Assembly: GCF_003605195.1 (NCBI RefSeq) | Contig: NZ_QYOS01000025.1 | Coordinates: forward strand, 124,001-188,000 | From: Aurantiacibacter odishensis | Lineage (GTDB): Bacteria > Pseudomonadota > Alphaproteobacteria > Sphingomonadales > Sphingomonadaceae | Direction: 5' to 3' | DNA length: 64,000 bases | Shown here: positions 1 through 8,583 of the stretch, one piece after another | How positions within the stretch are numbered: the stretch's first letter is position 1 | How the letters are laid out: the number at the start of each line of letters is the position of its first letter | The notes under the pieces: generated by a model | Told to the model about the DNA's origin: nothing | Databases searched by the model: none | Seen by the model: only the letters and a program-made list of their open reading frames with translations | Position numbers and translations under genes: made by a program

Positions 1-676
1 CCGATCCGCTGTAGGCGCCGTGGTAGAGGTTCCCCAGCCACGGGTAGGCGGCGATATCGGCGATGGTCAGTTCGTCTCCTGCCAGGAAGTTCGTCTTCGT
101 CAGCTGGTTGTTCGCTACGTCGAAGATGCGCTTCGTTTCCATCGAATAGCGGTTGATAGGGTATTCGTATTTCTCGGGCGCATATTCGTAGAAGTGGCCG
201 AAGCCGCCCCCGATGAAGGGGGCGGTGCCCATCTGCCAGTTGAGCCAGCTAAGCGTTTCGGCGCGGGCCGGATTGGTCTTTGGCAGCAGGTAGTCGAACT
301 TCTCCGCCAGGTGCTGCAGGATCGCGCCGCTCTCGAAAACGCGGAAAGGCGTGTCGCCCGACCGGTCGAGAAGGGCGGGAATCTTGGAATTGGGATTGAG
401 ATCGACGAAACCCGACCAGAACTGCTCGCCTTCGAAGATCTTGATCATCCACGCATCGTATTCCGCCTCGGCATAGCCGCGTTCCAGCAGCTCCTCGAAC
501 ATGATGGTGACTTTCACGCCGTTGGGCGTGCCCAGCGAATAGAGCTGGAAGGGATGCTCGCCCACCGGCAGCTCCTTCTGCTCGCGCGCGCCGGCCGTGG
601 GGCGATTGATGCCGGAAAATTTCCCGCCGTTCTCCTCCGGCTGCCAGACTTCTGGCGGGGTGTAGACATCGGACAT
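1..676 (-). CDS. yghU: YghU-type glutathione S-transferase (3' end beyond window)
   Basis: Glutathione-dependent disulfide-bond oxidoreductase of the cytosolic GST superfamily. The visible 225 residues start MSDVYTPPEVW. They contain the thioredoxin-like N-terminal half (around TPNGVKVTIMFEELLE and the glutathione-site stretch FRVFESGAILQHLAEKF) and the start of the helical C-terminal half (LTIADIAAYPWLGNLYHG). Family members are about 280-290 residues, so roughly 60 are missing past position 1. The start is the ATG at 676. The gene is divergent from topIB. Confidence 0.9.
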   Translation of the reverse strand, partial: MSDVYTPPEVWQPEENGGKFSGINRPTAGAREQKELPVGEHPFQLYSLGTPNGVKVTIMFEELLERGYAEAEYDAWMIKIFEGEQFWSGFVDLNPNSKIPALLDRSGDTPFRVFESGAILQHLAEKFDYLLPKTNPARAETLSWLNWQMGTAPFIGGGFGHFYEYAPEKYEYPINRYSMETKRIFDVANNQLTKTNFLAGDELTIADIAAYPWLGNLYHGAYSGS

Positions 677-853
677 GGGCGTTCTCCTGCAATCGTGTGT
701 TGGCGCGCAACATGGGTCGTGGGCGCGGGCGCTGCAAGAAAGCTATCCTTGGGGAAGGGGCCAGTCGCGCTTTCTCGTCCGCGATGGCGGGGCACCCGGT
801 CTTTCGTCCAGCCTGCGGAACCGCCCGCCATATCAGGCCGTTATCCGCGCACC

Positions 854-1870
854 ATGGCAACGCGCCCTTCCAACCTCATCCATGTGGATGACAGCCTGCC
901 CGGCATCACCCGCAAGGGGGCAGGCAAGGGTTGGGCCTACTACGATCCCGACGGCACGCTGATCACCGACCGGGCGGAGAAGCAGCGCCTCAACGCCATC
1001 GCCCTGCCGCCCGCCTATATCGATGCGTGGTATTGCCCTGTCCCCAACGGCCATATCCTGGCAACCGGCGTGGATGCGCGCGGGCGCAAGCAGTATCGCT
1101 ACCACCCCGAATTCCGCATCTGGCGCGAGAGCGAGAAGTTCGACGGATGCGTCGCTTTCGGCGAAAGCCTGCCGCTGCTGCGCAAGCGCGTGGAACAGGA
1201 CATGCGCGCACGCGGCGTCCACCGGGAGCGGGCGATCGCCAGTGTCGTGCGCCTGCTGGACCTTGGCGCGATCCGCGTCGGCAACACCAGTTACGCCCGC
1301 GAGAACCGCAGCTTCGGCGCAACCACGCTGCGCCGCCGCCACGCCGAACTGACCGGGCGGACGCTGCGCCTGCGCTTTACCGGCAAGGGCGGCAAGGAGC
1401 GCGACATGGAACTGTCCGACGATGCGCTGGCCGCCTGCGTGCGCAAGATGCAGGACCTGCCCGGCCAGCACCTGTTCTGCTGGGTGGACGAGGACAGCGC
1501 CGTGCACGAAGTCAGTTCGGGCGACGTCAACGCCTACCTGGGCGAGACGACGGGCGAAGCTTTCACCGCCAAGAACTTCCGCACCTGGCACGCCAGCGTG
1601 ATGGCCCTGCGCCTGCTGGGAGAGGCGGACGAGGTGCTGACGATCAAGGCCGTGCTGGAACGGGTGGCGGAATACCTCGGCAACACGCCTGCCGTGACGC
1701 GCAAGAGCTATGTCCACCCGGCGGTGATAGACCTGATCGCGCGGCAGGAGGAATGGCGCGCGTCGCTGAAACTGCCGCGCCGCACGCAGTATCAGAACCG
1801 CTGGGAACGCGCCCTGCTGGAACTGCTGGAAGCCTCCCCCGCGGCGGAGGAACTGCTGGCGGCGGCCTGA
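854..1870 (+). CDS. DNA topoisomerase IB
   Basis: Type IB (poxvirus/eukaryotic-like) topoisomerase that relaxes supercoils through a 3'-phosphotyrosyl link. It has 338 residues. An N-terminal domain (about 1-90) precedes the catalytic core, where the expected residues are visible: R141 in IRVGNTSYA, K178 in FTGKGGKER, R243 in FRTWHAS and the nucleophile Y286 in TRKSYVHPAV. The start was set at ATG 854 because the family begins close to this point; the frame stays open far upstream but that part does not look like protein. Bacterial topoisomerase IB is an accessory enzyme, common in alphaproteobacteria. Confidence 0.93.
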   Translation: MATRPSNLIHVDDSLPGITRKGAGKGWAYYDPDGTLITDRAEKQRLNAIALPPAYIDAWYCPVPNGHILATGVDARGRKQYRYHPEFRIWRESEKFDGCVAFGESLPLLRKRVEQDMRARGVHRERAIASVVRLLDLGAIRVGNTSYARENRSFGATTLRRRHAELTGRTLRLRFTGKGGKERDMELSDDALAACVRKMQDLPGQHLFCWVDEDSAVHEVSSGDVNAYLGETTGEAFTAKNFRTWHASVMALRLLGEADEVLTIKAVLERVAEYLGNTPAVTRKSYVHPAVIDLIARQEEWRASLKLPRRTQYQNRWERALLELLEASPAAEELLAAA

Positions 1871-1936
1871 CCTTGCCACGCGCCTGTCACGAAAGAGTCG
1901 CCGTCTCGTAACAAAACTCGTGTCTTGCACGAGCGC

Positions 1937-2392
1937 ATGACCCGCATCGCCATCCTTGCCAGCGCCGCCGCTCTATTCGCCATGCCGAGCCTCGCCCATG
2001 CAGGCGACCTTTCCGGCACGGTGAACGATTCCACCGCGCGCCCGGTGGCAGGGGCGCAGGTGACGATCCCGGCGCTGGGCCTCTCCACCATCACCGACGC
2101 CAATGGCACCTATCGTTTCGAAGGGCTGGCAGCGGGCGAGCACCGCGTGGCCGTGGAACTTGCCAATGACGAGCGCCAGTTTGCCGAAGCCGAGGTTCCC
2201 GAAATGGGCGAGGCGACGCGCAACATCTTCCTCTATTCCAGCGCCTCGCTGGAGCAGGCGCGCAACGGCATCAACCCGGTGGAGGCCATGCTGGCCGAGG
2301 CGCTGATGGCGCAGGCGTGGGATGAAGCCCGCCGGATGACCGCGCAGGCCGAAACGCGCGAACCGCTCTCGCTGCCCGATTTCACCGGCTGA
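1937..2392 (+). CDS. exported carboxypeptidase-regulatory-like domain protein
   Basis: A 151-residue protein with a signal peptide (MTRIAILASAAALFAMPSLAHA). It has one carboxypeptidase-regulatory-like beta-sandwich (about residues 24-95: GTVNDSTARPVAGAQVTI, then TDANGTYRFEGLAAGEHRV), the fold often found at the N-terminus of TonB-dependent receptors. Here it stands alone and ends in an Ala/Glu-rich helix. ATG 1937 was chosen over an in-frame TTG at 1925 because it gives a clean signal peptide. It overlaps the convergent MEKHLA gene by 11 bp. The function is unknown; a periplasmic binding or scaffold role is a guess. Confidence 0.8.
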   Translation: MTRIAILASAAALFAMPSLAHAGDLSGTVNDSTARPVAGAQVTIPALGLSTITDANGTYRFEGLAAGEHRVAVELANDERQFAEAEVPEMGEATRNIFLYSSASLEQARNGINPVEAMLAEALMAQAWDEARRMTAQAETREPLSLPDFTG

Positions 2393-2867
2393 GCATCTCC
2401 ACCGCTTCGATCCGCGCCGCCTGCCCGTGCAGGGTGCCGCTCGCATCGCGCAGGTTCCAGATCGCCGCGTCCACGATGCGAAAGCGCGACCCGTCCGCCG
2501 CTACGCGAATGCCGGAGTAACCGGTCACGATGTCCTTCGCTTCCAGCTTGGCGAACATGGCCGCCCGCTCCTCGCGCGCATCCGGCTCGGCGGAAAGGTG
2601 CGAGGGGAGGCCGATCATCGTGTCGGCGGATCGCTTGAACAGCGAAAGCGTGCGAGCGTTGGCGTAGAAGAACTCAGGCGGAACCGAGCGATCGTGCGCC
2701 AGCACGGCACAGGTCGCGTTCCACAGGGCATCGGCGTCGGCGGCCAGAATCTCGCCCGTCAGCCTGTGATAGCATTCCAGCAGCAGCGCCAGCCGTTCGC
2801 CCGCGCTTTCCTGCATCCGTTTGAAATTCGCGCTCGTCACGGGCCGGGAATAGCCCGCTCCATCCAC
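2382..2867 (-). CDS. MEKHLA domain protein
   Basis: A stand-alone MEKHLA domain, a PAS-related fold, of 161 residues. Typical blocks are LLLECYHRLTG near the N-terminus, the ANARTLSLFKRS segment (about 70-80) and the closing strand pair around GSRFRIVDAAIWNLRD with GTLHGQAARI. Bacterial copies are of unknown function, perhaps small-molecule sensors. The start codon is GTG. There is no operon partner; the gene is tail-to-tail with the preceding plus-strand gene. Confidence 0.82.
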   Translation of the reverse strand: MDGAGYSRPVTSANFKRMQESAGERLALLLECYHRLTGEILAADADALWNATCAVLAHDRSVPPEFFYANARTLSLFKRSADTMIGLPSHLSAEPDAREERAAMFAKLEAKDIVTGYSGIRVAADGSRFRIVDAAIWNLRDASGTLHGQAARIEAVEMLSR

Positions 2868-2940
2868 AAGGCAAGCGCGTGACTCCGCGATGGCGCTCGG
2901 CTAGATGCTTGCGCCTGTTACCAGTTGGAGGATTCCCCGA

Positions 2941-4602
2941 ATGCGCCGCGCTCTCATCGCCCTATCACTCGCCACCGCGCCCGTTGCCTTGCTGGCGGCA
3001 TGCTCCCCCACCGCCGAGCAGGCCGAGATCGGCGGCTATGACATGGCCGCGAGCCGCGCGAGCATCGCCGACGTGGAGATGGCGCCCGACACCAGCTACC
3101 TCACCGACGAGGAGCGGCAGGTGGTGAACCTGCTGATCGAGGCCAGTGGTTACATGGACGAGATCTACCTGCGCCAGCGCGGCGGCGACCTGCCGGCCCT
3201 GCGCGAGGAGATCGAGGCCAGCGGCGATGCGGCCATGCTGGAAATGTTCGATCTGCACTACGGCCCGTGGGACACCGTGGCCGACAACCAGCCCTTCTAC
3301 GGCGAGAACGACTGGCCCGAGGGCGCGGGCTTCTACCCGGCAGACCTGACGCGCGAGGAATTCGACGCATACTTGGAGGCCAACCCGGACCAGCGCGAAG
3401 ACCTGATGAGCCCCTACACCGTGGTGAAGCGGGATGGCGAAGGCGGCTTCGTTGCCGTGCCGTACAGCGAGGAATACGCCGAATTCCTCCAGCCTGCCGC
3501 CGAACTGCTGCGCGAAGCGGCGAGCATCACCACCAACGAAAGCCTCAAGCGCTTCCTGAACCTGCGCGCCGACAGCTTCCTGTCCGACGACTATTTCGAA
3601 AGCGAAATGGCATGGATGGACCTGACCGATACGCCCATCGAAGTCGCGATCGGCCCCTACGAGGTCTATACCGACCGCCTCTACGGCACCAAGACCGCGT
3701 TCGAGAGCTTCGTGACGCTGAAGAACCCGGACGAGAGCGCCGCGCTGGATCGCTACGTGGGCTATCTGCGCGACATGGAGGGCAACCTGCCCATCGATCC
3801 GCAGTATCACAATTTCGCCCGCGGCTTCGAAAGCCCCATCGCGGTGGCCGACCAGGTCCACGGCGGCGGCGACAACGTGCCGGGCGTGCAGACCATCGCC
3901 TTCAACCTGCCCAATGACGAGCGCGTGCGCGAGGCCAAGGGCGCGAAGAAGGTGATCCTCTCCAACGTGCTGGGCGCGAAATTCGATCGCATCCTCGATC
4001 CCATCGCCGACGTTGTGTTGGCGCAGGAACAGGCCGCGCTGGTCAGCCGCCGCTACATGCAGCTGTTCACCCTGTTCCACGAACTCAGCCACTCGCTGGG
4101 GCCGGGCACGATCACGGTCGACGGGCAGCAGACCACCGTGAACGAGCAGCTGCGCGAGCAGTATTCCGCGCTGGAGGAGAGCAAGGCCGATGTCATGGGC
4201 ATCTACAACCTGCTCTACATGATGGAGCGCGGCGAACTGCCTGCCGCAGAGCGCAGCGAACTGCTCGCGACCTACGTCGCGGGCCTGTTCCGCTCCATGC
4301 GCTTCGGCATCGAGGAAGCCCACGGCAAGGGTGCAGCCGCGCAGTACGGCTACCTGCTGGACTACGGCGCCTACCGCTTCGACGAGGAAAACGGCCACTA
4401 CGTCATCGACGAGGCCAAGCTTGTCGAAGGCATTACCGAGCTGCTGCGCACCGAACTGATGCTGCAGGCCACCGGCGACTATGAAGGCACCAAGGCTTTC
4501 TTCGAGCAGTATGCGCGGCTCGACGAACACGCCGAGGCCGCGATTGCCGGAATGGGCGACATCCCGGTCGATATCCGCCCGATCTATCCCGACAGCGTTT
4601 GA
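2941..4602 (+). CDS. M49-like zinc peptidase, lipoprotein
   Basis: Putative zinc exopeptidase related to dipeptidyl-peptidase III (family M49), 553 residues. It has a lipoprotein signal peptide ending in the lipobox LLAAC (Cys21), so it should be anchored on the periplasmic side. The zinc motif is HELSH at residues 380-384 and the second metal motif is EESKAD at 412-417, which matches the M49 pattern EEC/SxAD. The classic M49 motif has six residues (HExxGH); this one has five. A ribosome site (GGAGG) lies about 10 nt before ATG 2941. Cleavage of short peptides taken up from outside is inferred from the family. Confidence 0.82.
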   Translation: MRRALIALSLATAPVALLAACSPTAEQAEIGGYDMAASRASIADVEMAPDTSYLTDEERQVVNLLIEASGYMDEIYLRQRGGDLPALREEIEASGDAAMLEMFDLHYGPWDTVADNQPFYGENDWPEGAGFYPADLTREEFDAYLEANPDQREDLMSPYTVVKRDGEGGFVAVPYSEEYAEFLQPAAELLREAASITTNESLKRFLNLRADSFLSDDYFESEMAWMDLTDTPIEVAIGPYEVYTDRLYGTKTAFESFVTLKNPDESAALDRYVGYLRDMEGNLPIDPQYHNFARGFESPIAVADQVHGGGDNVPGVQTIAFNLPNDERVREAKGAKKVILSNVLGAKFDRILDPIADVVLAQEQAALVSRRYMQLFTLFHELSHSLGPGTITVDGQQTTVNEQLREQYSALEESKADVMGIYNLLYMMERGELPAAERSELLATYVAGLFRSMRFGIEEAHGKGAAAQYGYLLDYGAYRFDEENGHYVIDEAKLVEGITELLRTELMLQATGDYEGTKAFFEQYARLDEHAEAAIAGMGDIPVDIRPIYPDSV

Positions 4603-4687
4603 CGAACAGGGAACATTGCCGTTTCCGGGGGTGTTGGTGGAGAAAGAGCGCAAGTCGCACTCACCACCAGACCCTCGGAGCGATCCC

Positions 4688-5695
4688 ATGAAAGCCTACA
4701 CCCTCACCGCATATGGTGACGCAAGCAAAGCGCAGATGCGCGAGGTCGAACGCCCGGTACCCGGTCCCGGCGAAGTGCTGGTGCGGGTGCGTGCGGCGGG
4801 CCTCAACCCGGTCGACTACAAGATCCGCGACGGCATGCTGAAGCCCATCCTGCGGCTCGACCTGCCCACCACGCTGGGCAACGAACTGGCCGGGATCGTG
4901 GAAGCGAACGGCAAGGGCGCGCGCCGCTTCCTGCCCGGCACCCGCGTGATGGCGCGCGTGGGCAAGGAACGGCTGGGCGCGTTTGCCGAATATGCCGTGG
5001 TGCGCGAGGAATTCCTCACCGCCATTCCCGAAAGCCTCGATTTCAAGACCGCCGCCGCCATCCCGCTGGCGGGCCTCACCGCTCTCCAGGCGCTGCGCGA
5101 CGAATTGCAGGTGAAGAGCGGTTTCCGCGTTCTCATCACCGGCGGCGCGGGCGGGGTGGGCACCTTCGCTATCCAGATCGCCAAGCACTTGGGCGCTGAA
5201 GTCGTCACCACCGCATCCCAGCGCGGGCGCGACCTGGTGAAGGACATGGGCGCGGACGTGGTGATCGATTACGAGCACGAGAAGTTCGAGGACGTGATCG
5301 ACCCCGTCGACGGCGCGTTCGACCTGATCGGCGGCGACACCCTGTCGCGCACTTTCGGCGTAGTGAAGAAGGGCGGCCGCGTCGTCTCCATCGCCGGAAT
5401 GCCCGAACCGCGCACCGCCACGAAGGACTTGGACGGACGCTACGGCCTTGCCGCGATGTTCTGGTTCGCCAGCTTGAAATTCCGCGCCCAGGCGGCGAAA
5501 GCGGGCGTCGACTACCGCTATCTGTTCATGCACCCCAGCGGCAGCGAACTCGCCTACCTCGCCGAAATGGCGCACCGCGGCCTGCTGACGCCGGTGATCG
5601 ACAGCACCTACCCGTTCGACAGGATCGACGAGGCGATGGCCGAACTGGAAGAAGGCCACGCCAAGGGCAAGATCGTGGTGACAAGGGACGGGTGA
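4688..5695 (+). CDS. NADP-dependent zinc-less alcohol dehydrogenase/quinone oxidoreductase family
   Basis: Medium-chain dehydrogenase/reductase of 335 residues. The GroES-like N-terminal domain includes PGPGEVLVRVRAAGLNPVDY. The Rossmann fold has the nucleotide loop GGAGGVGTFAIQIAK near residue 150. The structural- and catalytic-zinc cysteines are absent, which places it with quinone-oxidoreductase-type enzymes. It probably reduces a quinone or enone with NADPH in the cytosol; the substrate is unknown. The start is ATG 4688, and the gene stands alone. Confidence 0.88.
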   Translation: MKAYTLTAYGDASKAQMREVERPVPGPGEVLVRVRAAGLNPVDYKIRDGMLKPILRLDLPTTLGNELAGIVEANGKGARRFLPGTRVMARVGKERLGAFAEYAVVREEFLTAIPESLDFKTAAAIPLAGLTALQALRDELQVKSGFRVLITGGAGGVGTFAIQIAKHLGAEVVTTASQRGRDLVKDMGADVVIDYEHEKFEDVIDPVDGAFDLIGGDTLSRTFGVVKKGGRVVSIAGMPEPRTATKDLDGRYGLAAMFWFASLKFRAQAAKAGVDYRYLFMHPSGSELAYLAEMAHRGLLTPVIDSTYPFDRIDEAMAELEEGHAKGKIVVTRDG

Positions 5696-5733
5696 GGCGG
5701 GGCTTGGTCCGCTTCAGGGGGATCGTAGGCGCG

Positions 5734-5768
5734 AGCGGACATTCTGCTAACGACCCGATAGCGGACAT
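5734..5768. repeat. short intergenic repeats before the small gene cassette
   Basis: AGCGGACAT occurs at 5734-5742 and again at 5760-5768. Between them lies GCTAACGACCCGAT (5746-5759), which recurs with one mismatch (GCTAGCGACCCGAT) at 6249-6262 on the other side of the minus-strand gene 5768-6160. Confidence 0.6.
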
Positions 5769-6160
5769 CACAACTCGTGCACGATTTCTGCGATCTCAGG
5801 GTCAGTGTGAGTTTTCACCGGGTCATGAGGTGGCGAAGAAGGGTTAGCATACTCCCCAGCGTCAAACGCTTCATAGACCCGAAAAAACAGCTGGGGCCAC
5901 GGGGGCGGTGATTTCTGCGTCTGTTGAGCGATCATTACCCCGTATAATACATTCACTACTTCGTCGCAGAATGCGAACGAGAAGCGGCCTTCATGATAGC
6001 CAAGCGCCAAATGTGCACCAATGAGGTCGTAGAGCGCAGACTGCTTTTCGCCTGTCCGTCCTGACCACGCAATAATATCTTCTTGGGTTGGGGCTTGGCT
6101 CTCCCAATCGAGGGCATACCGGCGCTGAATGTCAGAGATGACTGAATGGGCGTCGACCAT
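5768..6160 (-). CDS. hypothetical protein
   Basis: A 130-residue soluble, acidic protein with no signal peptide or membrane segment. It is not recognised. It has a fairly amphipathic helical pattern and a Pro-rich C-terminal part (KSPPPWPQLFFRVYEAF, then SSPPHDPVKTH). Its base composition is clearly lower in GC than its neighbours, and it is bracketed by the repeated motif GCTA(A/G)CGACCCGAT, so it looks like acquired DNA. It starts at ATG 6160. Confidence 0.6.
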   Translation of the reverse strand: MVDAHSVISDIQRRYALDWESQAPTQEDIIAWSGRTGEKQSALYDLIGAHLALGYHEGRFSFAFCDEVVNVLYGVMIAQQTQKSPPPWPQLFFRVYEAFDAGEYANPSSPPHDPVKTHTDPEIAEIVHEL

Positions 6161-6187
6161 CGCATTAGAATGCCACGGTCTAAGTCA

Positions 6188-6262
6188 GCTTTCCACCCAC
6201 TCCGTGACTGATTTGGCGAGCTAGCGATGCGCCAAGAACGGACCAGCCGCTAGCGACCCGAT
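6188..6262. repeat. direct-repeat copies between two small cassettes
   Basis: GCTTTCCACCCA at 6188-6199 is repeated exactly at 6598-6609, so the pair flanks the small membrane-protein gene 6296-6592. GCTAGCGACCCGAT at 6249-6262 pairs with the copy at 5746-5759 around the minus-strand gene. Confidence 0.6.
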
Positions 6263-6295
6263 TGTGGTTGTGGGAAAGAAGCCTAATCTCTGCGA

Positions 6296-6592
6296 ATGTC
6301 TTCAAAACACACTGCCTTTTTCTGGCCTACAAACCGGCAAGCTAATTCAAGGCGAATGATGGCCTCGGGTCTGCTCGCTATCACAGGTGTCTGGGCTGTT
6401 CCTCCAGAGCACATCGCAGAGTTTGTCTGGCTAGCGATTGCGATTGCTTCGGCCCTGTATTGCTACAGTCTCGTATTTCGCTTGAGAAAGTGCGGCCACG
6501 GGCTCGTTTGCCAATCGGGCATTTTCTTTTTTCCATGGGTAATCGATCCGTGTCCGAAATGCGGTAGGGCGCACTTCGATTCCAAGCGTTGA
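6296..6592 (+). CDS. small membrane protein with C-terminal zinc-ribbon-like knuckles
   Basis: A 98-residue protein, not recognised. Two hydrophobic stretches (about 23-38 and 43-62) suggest a membrane hairpin. They are followed by RKCGHGLVC and then [10 protein letters not shown]; these CxxxxxC and CxxC knuckles could bind zinc. GC content is lower than in the surrounding genes, and the gene is flanked by exact 12-nt direct repeats (6188-6199 and 6598-6609). It may belong to an acquired cassette. Confidence 0.6.
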   Translation: MSSKHTAFFWPTNRQANSRRMMASGLLAITGVWAVPPEHIAEFVWLAIAIASALYCYSLVFRLRKCGHGLVCQSGIFFFPWVIDPCPKCGRAHFDSKR

Positions 6593-6962
6593 CGTCCGCT
6601 TTCCACCCAGTTTCGGTCGTTCACACTGTTCGCGGAACTGGACAATAGCTGACGCCAACCCGACCGGCAGAACCAACGGGCATAACTTTCCTACTGCCGG
6701 GTGTGCGTGGTCCGGTGGTTTCATCATGTGTAACGACAACCTCTCGACACCTGCCAACCATACCGCGCCGAAAGTGACACTTCGCCGTGCCCAGGGTGAC
6801 ACCTGCATGGCTCAGGGGCACACCTTGCGCGGCAAGGTTACGCATCGGGCACCCAGAGTGACACTCCGGGCGGTTTTTGCCCTTGGACAGTGTTCCATGT
6901 GTTCCAGGTTCGCCCGCTCGCGGCTCTGGCCTCGCTGCCACCGGGCGGCTAAGGGGCGGCGC
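6593..6962 (+). repeat. intergenic region with about 21-bp periodic repeats before trhO
   Basis: Non-coding stretch. Five degenerate copies of GTGACAC start at 6774, 6796, 6817, 6837 and 6858, giving a 20-22 bp period. Read as protein they make a seven-residue pattern ([35 protein letters not shown]). A direct repeat of TGTTCCA (6891-6908) follows. No clear gene is seen here; the promoter of trhO probably lies in it. Confidence 0.55.
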
Positions 6963-7961
6963 ATGGCCAGCCCGCTTCCCATCGACAATGCGCCCATCCG
7001 CGTCGCCGCGCTCTATCGCTTCGCCACGTTCGACGATCCCGCTGTGTTGCGCGAACCCTTGCTGGCGGCTTGCCGGGAGGGCGGCGTGCGCGGCACGCTG
7101 CTGCTGGCGAAGGAGGGGATCAACGGCACCATCGCGGGCGCTCCCGCAGCCATCGACGCGGTGCTGGATCACGTCCGCTCGCTGCCCGTCTGCGCCGATA
7201 TCGAGGTGAAGTTCTCGGGCGCCGTCACCATGCCCTTCCACCGGATGAAGGTGCGGCTGAAGCAGGAGATCGTCACCATGGGGCAGGGCGATCTGGACCC
7301 GGCCACCAATGCCGGCGTCTATGTCGATCCCGCGGACTGGAACGCGCTGATCGCCGACCCGGACACCATCGTGATCGACACGCGCAACGACTACGAAGTG
7401 GCCGTGGGCAAGTTCGAAGGTGCGATCGATCCGAAAACGCCCAGCTTCCGCGACTTTCCCGAATGGTTCCGGGCTGAGCGCGAGCGGCTGCTGGGGGAGG
7501 GGAAGCAGCCCAAGGTCGCAATGTACTGCACCGGCGGCATCCGCTGCGAGAAGTCCACCGCCTTCCTGAAGGCCGAGGGGGTGGAGGAAGTCTATCATCT
7601 CAACGGCGGCATCCTGAAATACCTCGAAACGGTGCCGGAGGAACTCAGCATGTGGCGCGGCGAGTGCTTCGTGTTCGACCAGCGCGTGACCGTTGGGCAC
7701 GGCCTTGCGCTGGGCAGCTATGGCCTGTGCTTCGCCTGCCGCCGCCCGGTGAGCGCGCAGGACATGCAATCGGAACACTACGAGGAAGGCGTAAGTTGCC
7801 CCGCCTGCTGGGACGAACGCACCGACGAACAGCGCGCGGCCTACCGCGAACGGCAGCGGCAGGAAGAGCTTGCGATGGCAGAGGGGCGTGCCCACGTCGG
7901 AGCAGTGCTGCCGAGCCAGCTCGTGAAGGACGATGAACCGGAGCCAGAAAACCATTCCTAA
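6963..7961 (+). CDS. trhO: tRNA uridine-34 hydroxylase, rhodanese family
   Basis: Oxygen-dependent enzyme that makes 5-hydroxyuridine at the tRNA wobble position. It has 332 residues. The N-terminal UPF0176-type domain ([24 protein letters not shown]) precedes a rhodanese domain with DTRNDYEV and the catalytic Cys in [13 protein letters not shown] Cys-rich C-terminal part ([18 protein letters not shown]) probably binds metal. ATG 6963 fits the family start. The downstream GST start lies inside this gene (29-bp overlap), so the two are probably co-translated. Confidence 0.93.
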   Translation: MASPLPIDNAPIRVAALYRFATFDDPAVLREPLLAACREGGVRGTLLLAKEGINGTIAGAPAAIDAVLDHVRSLPVCADIEVKFSGAVTMPFHRMKVRLKQEIVTMGQGDLDPATNAGVYVDPADWNALIADPDTIVIDTRNDYEVAVGKFEGAIDPKTPSFRDFPEWFRAERERLLGEGKQPKVAMYCTGGIRCEKSTAFLKAEGVEEVYHLNGGILKYLETVPEELSMWRGECFVFDQRVTVGHGLALGSYGLCFACRRPVSAQDMQSEHYEEGVSCPACWDERTDEQRAAYRERQRQEELAMAEGRAHVGAVLPSQLVKDDEPEPENHS

Positions 7962-8583
7962 CCGCATCCTCTACAGCTTCCGCCGTTGCCCGTACGCCAT
8001 GCGCGCGCGCCTCGCGCTGGTGGTGAGCGGCACGGCCTGCGAACTGCGCGAGGTTAAGCTGTCGGACAAGCCCGATGCCATGCTTGAAGCCTCGCCAAAG
8101 GGCACGGTGCCGGTGCTGGTGCTGCCCGATGGAACGGTGATCGAGGAAAGCATCGAGGTGATGCGCTGGGCGCTTGCCCGCTGCGATCCCGAAGGCTGGC
8201 TGGAGCGCGACGATCCGGACCTGATCGCCGAATGCGATGGCCCCTTCAAACACGCGCTCGACCGCTATAAATACCCCAACCGCTACGACGATTGCGACCC
8301 GCTCCCCCACCGCGCGCGGGGCTTAGAGTTTTTCGAAAAGCTGGATGCGCGGCTGGCCGAAGGCGGGCAGCTATGCGGCAGCAAGCGCGGCATCTCTGAC
8401 GCGGCAGTGTTCCCCTTCGTCCGACAGTTCGCCAACCACGACCGCGAGTGGTTCGATGCGGCAGACCTGCCGCATGTCCATCCCTGGCTGGAAGGGCATC
8501 TGCAATCGCCGCTGTTCAAGACGGTGATGCAGCGCGAGAAACCGTGGAAGCCCGGACAGGAGCCGGTGGCGCTGGCGCTCTAG
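7933..8583 (+). CDS. glutathione S-transferase family protein
   Basis: A 216-residue GST-like protein. The thioredoxin-like domain has the CPYAMRAR active-site segment, the cis-Pro motif GTVPVLVL and the glutathione-binding [10 protein letters not shown]. The helical C-terminal domain includes [14 protein letters not shown]. The role is unknown; it may act as a thiol-transferase. It overlaps trhO by 29 bp at its start and overlaps the convergent ilvE by 4 bp at its end. Confidence 0.88.
   Translation: MNRSQKTIPNRILYSFRRCPYAMRARLALVVSGTACELREVKLSDKPDAMLEASPKGTVPVLVLPDGTVIEESIEVMRWALARCDPEGWLERDDPDLIAECDGPFKHALDRYKYPNRYDDCDPLPHRARGLEFFEKLDARLAEGGQLCGSKRGISDAAVFPFVRQFANHDREWFDAADLPHVHPWLEGHLQSPLFKTVMQREKPWKPGQEPVALAL

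Noticed and set aside
2965-4689. Antisense frame of 574 codons opposite the M49-like gene
   Set aside because: It is a shadow frame. The plus strand carries lipobox, ribosome site and zinc motifs.
6774-6864. CRISPR array
   Set aside because: The units are only about 7 nt, degenerate, and the period of 20-22 bp leaves no room for repeat plus spacer.
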